DNA of 64,000 nucleotides from Megaleporinus macrocephalus (taxonomy: Eukaryota > Chordata > Actinopteri > Characiformes > Anostomidae), in NCBI GenBank assembly GCA_021613375.1, contig CM038716.1, positions 1,674,001 through 1,738,000 on the forward strand, written 5' to 3'. The number at the start of each line of letters is the position of its first letter. Position 1 is the first letter of the stretch. The position numbers and the translations under genes were made by a program. The notes below the pieces were generated by a model that saw only the letters and a program-made list of their open reading frames with translations, was not told where the DNA came from and did not search any database. Of this stretch, positions 37,101 through 48,600 are shown piece after piece.

Positions 37101-40100
37101 AGGACAGAGGGAGGGAGAGAGGGAGAAGGAGTGGCAGGAAGGAAGAAGGTAAAGTAAAAAAAAGGCAGAGAGATTGAAAGAAGGAGGGGTGTGGGATGCA
37201 GGAAAAGGCAGAAATAGGGGAATTGAGGCATGTAGAGAAAAGAAAGATTGGACAGAGAAATTGGAAAGGTGAAAGACAGTTAAACGGAACAGGGGGCAAA
37301 GGAGGTAGAAGAGGGGAAAAGGAAAGGCAGAAAGGAGAGGGCAAGGAAGTTGAACAGAGGATGGATGAGTGGATAATGGAATAATGGAAGGGGAGAAGGG
37401 GTTAGAATGCTCTTTGTTTTCAGAGAATAATTTATGTGCATTGTGCCTTTGACATGTTATTGTGTTGGCTACTAAAACATTTCACACAGATGTATAATTT
37501 AACAACAATCTGATTACAACATTATGCATATAAAACTGGATATTTGTCAGTTGTTTAACACGTTATGCCAATGATTTACCATAAATTGTACCAAGAAAAA
37601 TAAATACATTAAATTACGTAATTTTATCATTCCTGCTGTGTAATGTGTCAATAAAAGTCCATATAGCATCACATTTCAATGCACCAACCCCAAACACACA
37701 CTTAAAGGATTAAGGATTGGGTGAGAACAGAGACTTTTAGAGAGGTTTAGCTATGTATTAGCTGCTAACCTCTTACACAGCCTTGTGCTTTCTGGTTTCA
37801 CAATTAAATTTTGGGAGGTCAGTGGTATACTAAAGGTCACATGCTTATTTAAATAAGCACTGGCTAATAACACTTAGCCTGCAGGTTGTTATTAGTTCCT
37901 CTTGAAGACCGATCTTGTGTGGGTTAGCTTAAAAAAACAGTTTTTAGTTTTCTTTTTTGGGGATTTGGGGTAAGCCTAACCCTCTAAAACACTCTGTTCT
38001 CCGAAAACACATAAGGATGGTGGGGAAGGAGAAAGAAGATGAACAGATCATGAAGACGATCAAAAAATGGTGGCTAAAAAACGGAGGAGACTCCCAACGA
38101 AAATATGAAAAGTAACCATTTAATGGTTAATTGTGAGGGCGGTGGTGGAGCATATGGAGTTTGTATACATCTATAGCCATCTTTCGTCCTCACTTTCTCG
38201 ACTCAGTGTGTGCTGAGCTTTGAAGTCACCGCTCTGACAAGTGAACCACTGATGTATTATTCAGCAAGACTGTCACACAGTATCCCCTTCTCTCTCACAC
38301 TCTCTCTTTTGCATTGCTCTCCTCTTCTGCCTTTGTTTCTCTTGCACAATAAGAATGCATGAACTCAAGCAGCCAAAAACAAAGGGTCTATGTGGTGGAA
38401 CTATGCTGCTTTTTGGAACAGTGGACCAGTGTGTGTATAAGTGTGTATGTGTGTTTGCTGGATGTGAAAAGAGCACTCTACTGGCTGCATAGAATGTGTC
38501 ACACTCTTGTGTATGCATGAGAGTGAGTGTAAGTAAAGGCTGTCACTTTGTATGGCCATGTCATGAAGTGAGTAAATCAGTAAGGCGCAGTGCATTACTA
38601 AATGTGTGAGTGTGTGTGAATGTATGTTTGCATATGACTGTGACCAGATCTCATTTTCACTCAGCAACAGATGTGTCATAACTAAGAAGGAAGAAAGAGA
38701 AAGAGAGAGAGAGAGAGGAGCAGAGTGGTATCAGCAAGGCTGTCAACAGAACTCAGTATCACTGCTCTTAGAAGGTGAGTCCACTTCACTCCTTTCCTTT
38801 TCTCTTCTCACCTCTCCTTTCACATGGCTTCCCTCCTGCCCCTGCGCTTCTGGCTGGAGAGAAGGCCTCTCCCTTCTGCTAGCTCTCTACTCTCTCCAAG
38901 AACTGCTAGAACAGCTCAAGTGTGCCAACCAGCCAGAGAATGAGACAGATACACTATGTATGTGTGAAGAAGAGAGGAACAAAGGCCGAGACAGGATGGT
39001 CAGAATGGAGAGACAACCAATCTTGCAATGAGTGCTTCACTGTGAGTGACAAAGACAGTGAGTTAGAGAAAAAGGAGTGAATAAGCCAAAAGATCTTATA
39101 GACAAAACATATTGTACAGGGATTGAGCGATCAAGTTAACTAAAAAGATGACAAGTAACAGTTTGATGTCCAAGAAAACAAGAAACACTCTGTCCACACA
39201 TATCTACCCCCACCCCACATTCACATACACTCAGGAACACTTCCATTCTTGAAAATGAGGAGAAGGTGTGAGCGGGGAACGGTGGAGGAGGGAGGGTAGG
39301 AGGTTGTGGGTTTTAAGCCACCTTATAACGGCTGAGATTGAAAAGTAGACAGGCACCTCTTACGTTTATGCGCGCTTGGTACTCGGCGCTACCGGCCGAG
39401 TTGCGTGCAGCGCAGCGGTACACGCCCCCGTCGCGGATCTGCGGGTTGCTGACATTAACGTGCGAGACGGTGGAGCCGTCCGAGAGCGTGTACTGACTGG
39501 CCCGGTGCGCCGAGTCCCGAGCGATCGACTCGTCATCCAGCGTCCAGGTGATGGTTGGGGGAGGGGCACCTTTGGCTGCACACATGAGGGAGAAGGGCTC
39601 GCCTGGGGCCACCACACGCTCACTGAAGGAGGAGACAATTCGTGGTGTGCCATCTAAAAGGGTGGCCAGAAAAAATGGACAACAGAAGAGTGGTCAGACG
39701 AAGGGTTGTATATTCATATTCAAGCCTAAGTTCTAAGAAAAGGACCCATCCACATTTTCTACAAGTTGTATGTGGATATTTTTTGAATAAATAGTATACA
39801 ATATCTAAATGAAAGAAATATATTTTACATTATCATGAATAACAAAAAGAAACCAAAAATGCATTATATTATTTACACTATCAGGCTGCAGTTAATATAA
39901 TGTTGCTTGCATGTAATGCCCTCTACACAATTTATCACTTTTTATTTTAACCCACAGATGCCTTGTTTGAATGGCTAAGAACAAATAACCATCTAGCTAT
40001 CCCTTAAAAAAATGAAATCCCACCTTCTAGCAGTATAATGGAGAAGTCCTGGGCTGTTTGGCCCTTGCGAGTAGCAAAACACTGGTAGGCACCTGAGTGC

Positions 40101-42561
40101 CTCTTCTGGGCTGCGGTGATGAAAAGGGTCTCGTTGTGAGCGCCCTGTATGGAGAAGTGCTGGTCAGGAAGTACGGGCTCTGTGTTGCGGAACCAGGACA
40201 CTGTGAAGTGAGGAGAGCCCTGTACAGCACAGGACAGGATCACTGTGCTGCTGATACCTGTCTTCAAGTTCTTAGGAGAAAGGGTGACCCTCAGGGGCTC
40301 TGGATAGATAGGGAGAGAAAGCAGGAAAGAGAGAAAGAGGGTTAATACACAGTAGTGAGTGACTTATCTACTAGATAGATAAGTATTTTGTTAGGTAACC
40401 AATATAACTGCTAATGAACTATGTCAGCTGGCAGTATGTCTCCAGTGTTCACTCAAAAGCCATGACCCCGAAAATATATGTACTTCATGCCTGTCAGGTT
40501 TCAAAACTTCCACCAGAATCAATAGCCACACATTTAATTCTCATTTCCAACATGGCTCTACCAAGATCCTTGTAAATAACTTTACTAATACAGGGAATGT
40601 CAATGGGTCTTTAAAAGAAAAAGAAATTAAAAGAGAGAAAAAAGAAGATGAGAAGAGAGGAGACGCATGAAGAAGGACAAGAAAAATATAAGGTAAGGGA
40701 AGAAAAGACTACCGGGAAGGAAAAAAGGAGAAGAATGGGAAAAGAGGAACACAAAATGACGGGGTCCTTTGGGAAAGGACATAAGGAAAAAGCAGAGAAT
40801 GGGAAGTGGAGATGCTGATTCCCTGAAAGTGGATAGAGAGGGTGTAAGAAGAAAAGAAAAAGGTTACAGTAGAGAAAATGACAAATGAAAGAGAAATACA
40901 ATAGGCCGCCTTAATATTGCTTGCCAGGACTTTCCAGCAGCTTTCCATTAGAAGGTGGCAAACTTAGAATCTCAGCCAATGACAGACCTGCCTGGTTTAC
41001 CCAAGCATTTATTCTCAAATGCTGTATGGAGAATTATGAAGGGCATATTTTGTGATATGACAGCAAAAAATAAGAGTTTAAGAAAAAAGTACTGTAAAAT
41101 GGCACTCTACTGAATGTCAAATATATCACCTATTAAAGATAACAGTATTTTGTGCAGTTCCACTGGGCATGTGTTTTATAAACATAAACACATACAAACA
41201 AACAAATTTATTCATTGATATCTTACTTGTTTGCCTATTTATGTCAGACTAGGCCTGACCATACACTGCATATGAAAAATGCATATGGTATCTTTTCACC
41301 ATTTTCTATTGAAAACTTATAACATTTTTATTGGCTAAATTGAAGTTCATTGAGGGTGGATGGGGAGTATAGGTCATAGATCTCAAAGACATTTTCAGAC
41401 CTCTTAAAAGATGTTCAGGTCCAAACTTTCTTTGCAGTAAAGCTTCACCCCTACCTGAGATCCTGATCGTTCTGGTTTTCATTTATATTTTTCTCTCTAT
41501 CTGGACTATTCTCTCAGTCCCTGCCACAGAGGAGTATTCCCACAGCATGATGCCACCACCACCATGTTTGACTGAAGGGATGGTATTAATGAGGTGATAA
41601 CCAGTGCCTGGTTACCTCCACACAAGCCATTGGGAATTGTGACCAAACAGGTAAATCAGACTGTTCTTCTTTGAGTTTTTTAGATGCATTTTGGCAATAT
41701 CCCAGCAGGCAGTCTTGTGCTTTTTACTGGCTTCTGTCTGGCCCCTTTACTACAAAGGTTCTATTGGTAGAGTACAGCACTGATAGTTGTCCTTCTGTAA
41801 GGTTTACCTATTTTCTCAAAGGTACTCTGGATCTCATTAAAAGTGAGTTATCTATCTGACCAGGGCTTTTCGTCCTTTAAAAATAATAATTTGGCTGGGT
41901 GGCCAGATTAACAATAATATTTGGTGGTTCTTCTTCCATTTGTGAATGATGGAGGTTACAGCGTTGGGTAATTTTCATGCTGCTAACATCCTTTCATAGC
42001 CAGATCTGTTCCTTGATTAATCCAGTTCTGGAGGTATATGGAAAGTTCTCTCAACCTCATGGTTTGAGTGTGTGTCTTTCCTAAATATGTCTAAAGAATT
42101 CAATTAGGCACCAGTGGGCTCCAATCAAATTTTAGGAGCATCTCAAGGACCACTGACAGATGTAGGATGCATCTGAGCTCAACTGTGTCGCTCTCTTTCA
42201 CATATAAATATATGTATGTATATATCATATGTGAAAGAGAGAGAGAGACAGAAGACAGAAAGAAGAATAAAAGGAGAAAGAAAATGTCAGTGAGCAATAA
42301 GGCAGCTGGTGTTATGTGCTGGGGGCTCACTGTGTGTATGTGTGTGTGTGAGTGTATGTGCCATCCTCCCTGCTTGCCCTGTCAAAGTGTGTGTAAGCAC
42401 ACTGGCATGATGTGCCCACTGGCTAGACGTCCAAATGTCCACCCTACCTCCTCCCCTCCACTGTTCTCCCTCTGTTCTTTACCGTTAGGTCTCTAACAAA
42501 CTGCACCCATCAAATCCTGCGCACACACGCACAGACACACATGCACTGACACACATGCACT

Positions 42562-42601
<40 letters not shown>

Positions 42602-45600
42602 AAAAACAAGCAAAAAAAGCAAGCAAAGCAGTGGGGTTGTGGGGCTTAGCGGAGGAACACAGCACAGCTTTCCTGTCCTGTTATATCTCTTTCTCTCTTG
42701 GGCAGTAGGAAGGTGACATAGGCCAACCAGCCTGCCAGCACCACTTAGACACTAGACTCTCTCTTTCTGTTTCTTTCTTATATTAGCTCTCTCTTTCTCT
42801 GTCTGTTCAAAGGTAAGGTAAATATGCTACTGATGTACTGTTTAATTTTGTTTCTGTTTCAGCGACCTCCAAAGACTTTTGTCTTCTTCAGTCTCCATTT
42901 ATTTCTCTACCCACCCATTAGTCTGTTCACTTTACATCCTGTTTTTATCTTATTCTTGATAAGACACAAACTCATGAGTCTTAGGACACTGCCCTAGCTT
43001 CAACAGATGCCACCATGGACAACGGCTGAGCCACAGTTGATGTCAGAAATGGAGATGGGCACTGGGGCAAATTTTAAGGGAAAATGTGAGATACAAATAT
43101 TATTGTACACAATAAAAATAATATTTTAATTGATTGAAACTTTTAAAGTTTGTATACAGCACTTTACTTTTTCCACATTTTTTGCTACAGCCTTAGTTCA
43201 AAATTACATTTTCAAAATGTCAAAATTCTATACACAATACCCTATAATGACAAAGTAAAAAAAAGTTTTGTTTTTTTTTGCAAAATAAGTAAAAATAAAA
43301 AACCAAAAAAAAAATCACATGTACATAAGTATTTACAGCCTTTGCGCAATACTTACTGAAGCACCACTGGCAGCAATTACAGCCTCAAATGCTACAAGCT
43401 TGGCACACCTGTTTTTGGGCAGTTTCTCACATTCGACTTTGCAGAACCCCTCAAGCTTTAATACTTGTCCCAAAGCCAGTCCTTTGTTATTTTGGCTGTG
43501 TGCTTAGGGCCGTTGTCCTGTTGGAAGATGAACCTTCGTCCCAGTCTAAGGTATAGAGTGCTTTGTAGAAGGTTTTCTTCAATGATGTCTATATATTGTT
43601 GCATTCATCTTTTCCTTGACCCTGACTAGTCTTCCAGTTCTTGCTGCCGAAAAACAACCCCATAGCATGATGCTGTCACCACCATGCTTCACTCTAGGGA
43701 TGGTATTGGCCAGGTGATAAGCAGTGCCTGGTTTTCTCCAGACATGATGCTTGGTATTCAGGCCAAAGAGTTCAACCTTTGTTTTATCTCATGGTCTGAG
43801 AGTCATTCAGATGCCTTTAGGCAAATTTTAAGGGGGCTGTCTTGTGCCTTTTACTGACTGTCTTGTGCCTTTTGCTGTCTGGCTACTCTACCATATAGGC
43901 CTGATAGATGGAGTGCTGCAGAAATGGTTTCCTTCTGGAAAGTTCTCCTCTCTCCACAGCGCAACGCTGAAGCTCTGTCAGAGTGTCCCTTGGGTTCTTG
44001 GTCACCTCACTGACTAAGGCTCTTCTACCCCAGTCACTCAGATTGGCCCGATGGCCAGCTCTAGGAAGAGAAAACCTCTTCCATTCATGGATGATGGAGG
44101 CCAGTGTGCTTATTGGGACCTTTAATGCTGCAGAAATTTTTCTGTACCCTTCCCTAGATCTGTACCTTGATACAATCCTGCCTCGGAGGTCTATAGACAA
44201 TGCCTTGGACTTCATGGCTTGGTTTGTGCTCTGACATGTACTGCCAACTATGGGACCTTATATAGACAGATGCTCTGGTTTGTGCTCTGACATGTACTGC
44301 CAACTATGGGACCTTATATAGACAGATTTGACTCTGACCTACACTCCTACCAAGCTCTCCTCTACAAGTTCTCAACGGAGGTTACTGCTGCCAAGTCATC
44401 CTTCTACAAGGAGAAACTGGAAGCATCATCATCTGATCCACGCAAGCTCTTTAGTATTTTCTCCTCTCTTCTCAAACCCCCCTCTCCCCCACCACCCTCT
44501 TCCCTTACCCCAGAGGATTTTGTCACCTTCTTTGAGGAGGAGGTTAACAAAATCCGCCAGTCGTTTTCCTCTTGCTCCATTTCCCTCACCAATACTCATT
44601 CTCTTGCCAATAATTCCTTAACATGCTTCTCTCCTCTTTTCACAGACAAGGTCCTACAGCTACTTAAATCCAGCAACCCAACCACCTGCCCACTGGATCC
44701 CATTCCATCCACACTCTTCCAGACAGTCTCCATGGATCTGCTGCCCTTCATCACATTCATCATAAACAGCTCCTTGTCATCAGGACGGGTCCCAGCCGCA
44801 TTCAAGACTGCCAGAGTGGTTCCAACTCTGAAGAAGCCCACACTGGACAGCTCTGATGTCTGCAACTACCGGCCGGTATCACTCCTTTCTTTTCTATCAA
44901 AAATTCTTGAGTGTGCTGTTTATAACCAACTGTCTCTCTTTCTCACCCAGAACCTGCTCCAGGACCCCAACCAGTCCGGCTTCAAACCAGCGCACTGAAC
45001 AGAAACAGCCCTCATAGCAGTGACTGAGAAGCTCCAGACTGCAAGATCATCCAAACTGTCATCGGTTGTGATCCTTCTGGACCTCTCTGCAGCTTTCGAC
45101 ACGGTGAACCACAAGATCCTTCTATCCGTCCTCGCTGACTTGGGAATCACGGGCTCTGCATGGAAGTGGTTTGAGTCCTATCTAGAGGGGCGGTCTTACC
45201 AGGTAACATGGAGAGGGTCTACATCTGCTCCTTGCAGGCTCCTTACTGGTGTCCCTCAAGGCTCAGTGCTAGGTCCACTCCTCTTTTGATGACACTCAAC
45301 TAATGCTTTCCTTCCCACCATCTGACACTCAGGTTTGCAGTCGTATCTCTGCATGTCTGACCGACATCTCTTCATGGATGACAGCTCATCATCTGAAGCT
45401 CAATCCCAGCAAGACTGAGCTGCTGTTCATCCCTGGAACTACAGGTCCTCAGCAGGATCTTGCCATCTCATTCGAGAACTCTTTGATTGTTCCGTCTAAA
45501 GATGCAAGAAACCTTGGGGTGACTCTGGATGACCAGTTATCGTTCTCAGCCCATATTACGAACCTGACTCGGTCATGCAGACACATTCTCCACAACATCA

Positions 45601-48600
45601 GACGCATCCGACCCTTCCTATCTCAGGAGGCCTCCCAGGTGCTCGTCCAGTCTCTTGTCATTTCAAGGCTGGACTACTGCAACTCACTCCTGGCTGGTCT
45701 TCCTCTGCAGGCCATCAGGCCCTTACAACTGATCCAGAATGCAGCAGCACGGCTCCTCTTCAATCTTCCCAAGTTCACTCATGTCACACCACTGCTGCGC
45801 TCCCTTCACTGGCTTCCTGTAGCTGCTCGCATTCAGTTTAAAGTTCTGATGCTTGCCTACAAAGCCAAGAATGGACCAGCTCCTCCTTACCTTATGGCAA
45901 TGGTCAAAAGTCGAACCGCACCTCGAGCCCTTCGGGCTTCAAGTACGGCTCGGCTTGACCCGTCATCACTTAAGATTCATGGAAGACACGCAACAAAACG
46001 CTTCTCTGTACTGGCACCCAGATGGTGGAACGAACTTCCACTGGCTGTCCGAACAGCGAACACTCTCACGGTCTTCAAACGCAGACTGAAGACCCATCTC
46101 TTTGTAAAGCACTTATAATCACTAATATACTATAGTATGGTATAAACTGTAATTGCACTTTATCTTCTAGGAGCACTGGCTAAGTAATGCACTTGTACTG
46201 TATGTAGTCTTGTATTTGTTCTCTTCTCTGTAGGTGTTCCAGTCTGGCTAGGTATTGCATTGTCTTTTTTCTAGGTATCAGCACTGGCCCTGTGTTTATG
46301 GCAGTGTTTGAGTATAGAGTGGTTTGGACTTAATCCTGTTGTACTAGATAGAGATTCATACTCTAACCAACACTAAGCACTTTTTTAAGTCGCTCTGGAT
46401 AAGAGCGTCTGCTAAATGCCGTAAATGTAAATGTAAATGTAAATGTGTGCCTTTCAAAATCATGTCCAATCAACTGGATTTACCACTGGTGGACTCCAAT
46501 CAAGGATGAATATGGGATGCACCTGAGCGCAAGTTTTAGTGTCATGGCAAAGGCGGTGAATACTTTGTATACTTGTTTTTTCTATTTTTAATACATTTTC
46601 AAAAAAATGTAAACTTTTTCACTTTGTCATTTTGGGGTTTCATGTGTAGAATTTTGAGGGGGAAATTAATTTAATCAATTTTGGAATAAGGCTGTAACAT
46701 AACAAAATGTGGAAAAAGAATACATTCCGGATGCACTGTATGTGTTTCACAAATCAATTCCCAACAGTTCAATAAAAGTCTACTTGCTATTTGATTAGCT
46801 AATTAATTAGGTTTGTTTAACGTCAGTCATTATTTACAGTGACCCTAAAAATGACAAAAGTAGAAAAGGATTAGAAGTATAATGACCTGAAACACACTAG
46901 CCAACAGCAGCAAACTAACAGGCTAAACTTAAGTTATCATCCATCCATACATCCATCATCTGCTGCTTAATCCCACTAGTCAGGGTCACGGGGGGGGCAG
47001 GAGCCAATCCCAGCGTCATTGGGCAAAGGTGCGGTACGCCATGAACAGTTTACCAGTACTTAAGTAATCTTTTTTTCCCCAATTTAAATACAGCGGTGTA
47101 TCTATAATCGCATGTGTAACATAAAAGAGTAAACTAATTCATGGCAAAATTAACAACTAATTGTGTAAACGTAACACATGTTAAATCTGGCTTTTCTTTC
47201 CACCACTTTTTTTTTACTTTAACATGTGCAGAGAAGTACTGATGACAAGAGGCTGGCAATGATACAGCATTTGGTCCTCAATAGCTCTCAGAACATGGGC
47301 TGACTTTTCAGCTTTAATGAAAATATTCTTCAAAATGCAATGGTGTTTTTCAGGACATAGTCCATCTCAGCTGCAGCCTAGACATTAATCCAAAAACTTC
47401 ATTAACAAACTGTACATTTATAAATAAGTCCAGAATGTGTACTTCTTGTACTATCCCACAAACATAACAGTTGACTTAGTCACATTTGTTAGTAAAACAG
47501 TAAAGACTGAAAAAGAAAGAAAATTGTAAAAGACATTGTTAAACTAAAGTCCTGTCAGCTGTAGTCAGAGGGCTAAATTCTATTTTACTAGTTAAAGATG
47601 CACAGAACATATGAAACATTGGATTCCCTGAGTGTAGTTTGACAACAAATATCTCCCAAACTAGCTAGTTCAAACATTTTTGTGGTGGTTATATTCACTC
47701 AGTGGTGTTAACCTATCCAGGGGTATCCAATGAGTTCTTTGATTAGATTTTGTAGCTTTCTGGTTGCTGGCCTACCTCTCCTAACATACAGAAAGTTTAA
47801 CTGTGCTCAGATAAAAAAAAAGTTATTAATAATTTCTGGTCCTTGATGTTTATTCACTCATCACACACTATTGACACCTAGACAAAATCAAAATATTACA
47901 TGAGCTGTGGGTGTGAAATGGGAATGGAGCTATGATCAGTAGTTTTCTTTCTTTTCTTTGTAAAGAAGACGTTTTTGGTGCACACATCTTGTACATCTAC
48001 AAACCTTGAGTAATAGACTAAATAAATTAATTAATAAATAAATAGACATGAAATGAGCAGACAGAAGTAAAAAGGTTGCATTTTACTAAAACACCTGTAT
48101 TAAAAAGAGTTTACCCAACTAATGTAACTTCAAGAATCTTTTGTAGAGAAACAATTAAACTAAAACTTAAGTCTTAGTCTACTTTTTTATGGTCCAATTT
48201 TAATGTACACAGTCATAATTCATAGTTATAATTCATTTTTACATGACCATTTTCCAGTTTCTCTTTAAATAAAACAGACTGTGCGTTTAAAACTGATATA
48301 TGTAAATGATTTTGGGTTGGCTGCCTCCAAAGCTGAACAGGTGTCAATATGTGATTTTTTTTTTCCTAATAAAATCACAAACCAAGTGAATTCAAAAGGA
48401 CTGTTCTTGCAGATTTGCTCTATTACATGCATGAACACAGGACATTTTCGAGTGTTTACACCAATATTCCAAAAAAGGAAAATTTCTTTTTCCAAAATAT
48501 GTGGCCTTTAAAACATTTTTCTTTCCTCTGTTTCCTCCATCCCAGTTTCTTTCTCCCACTCCTTACCGATCACATTTAGGTGGCCTGTGACCTCTTTAGA

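Larger units (their letters stand above)
43141..46740 (-). mobile_element. Tc1-like transposon interrupted by an L2 LINE
   Basis: The left part (43141-44327) begins near the inverted end (CACTTTACTTTTTCCACATT). It includes an intact N-terminal helix-turn-helix frame on the minus strand (44215-43883: [47 protein letters not shown]). The right part (46444-46740) starts with GTGCCTTTCAAAATCATGTC and ends ATTCCGGATGCACTG before TA. In intact relatives these two parts are contiguous, so the LINE between them is a later insertion. Catalytic-domain sequence in the left part has internal losses. Confidence 0.82.
40300..48566 (-). other. dscaml1 intron 5 (8.3 kb) with nested transposons
   Basis: Intron between Ig3 and Ig4. 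It contains a diverged Tc1-like remnant (41350-42170), a perfect hairpin (42191-42241), a (CA)n tract (42538-42598), a Tc1-like element (43141-46740) interrupted by an L2 LINE (44328-46443), and a short repeat fragment near 46930-47060. From 47060 to 48566 I see only AT-rich sequence. Confidence 0.88.

Noticed and set aside
36718..37344. A single minus-strand open frame of 208 codons, looking like a small secreted or membrane Ig protein
   Set aside because: Only the part from 37082 to 36810 is the Ig6 exon. The hydrophobic N-terminal part is translated CT-rich intron upstream of the acceptor.
38606..39031. Plus-strand open frame of 141 codons
   Set aside because: It runs through GA-rich sequence and TC-rich sequence with no recognisable domain. 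No promoter or splice evidence.
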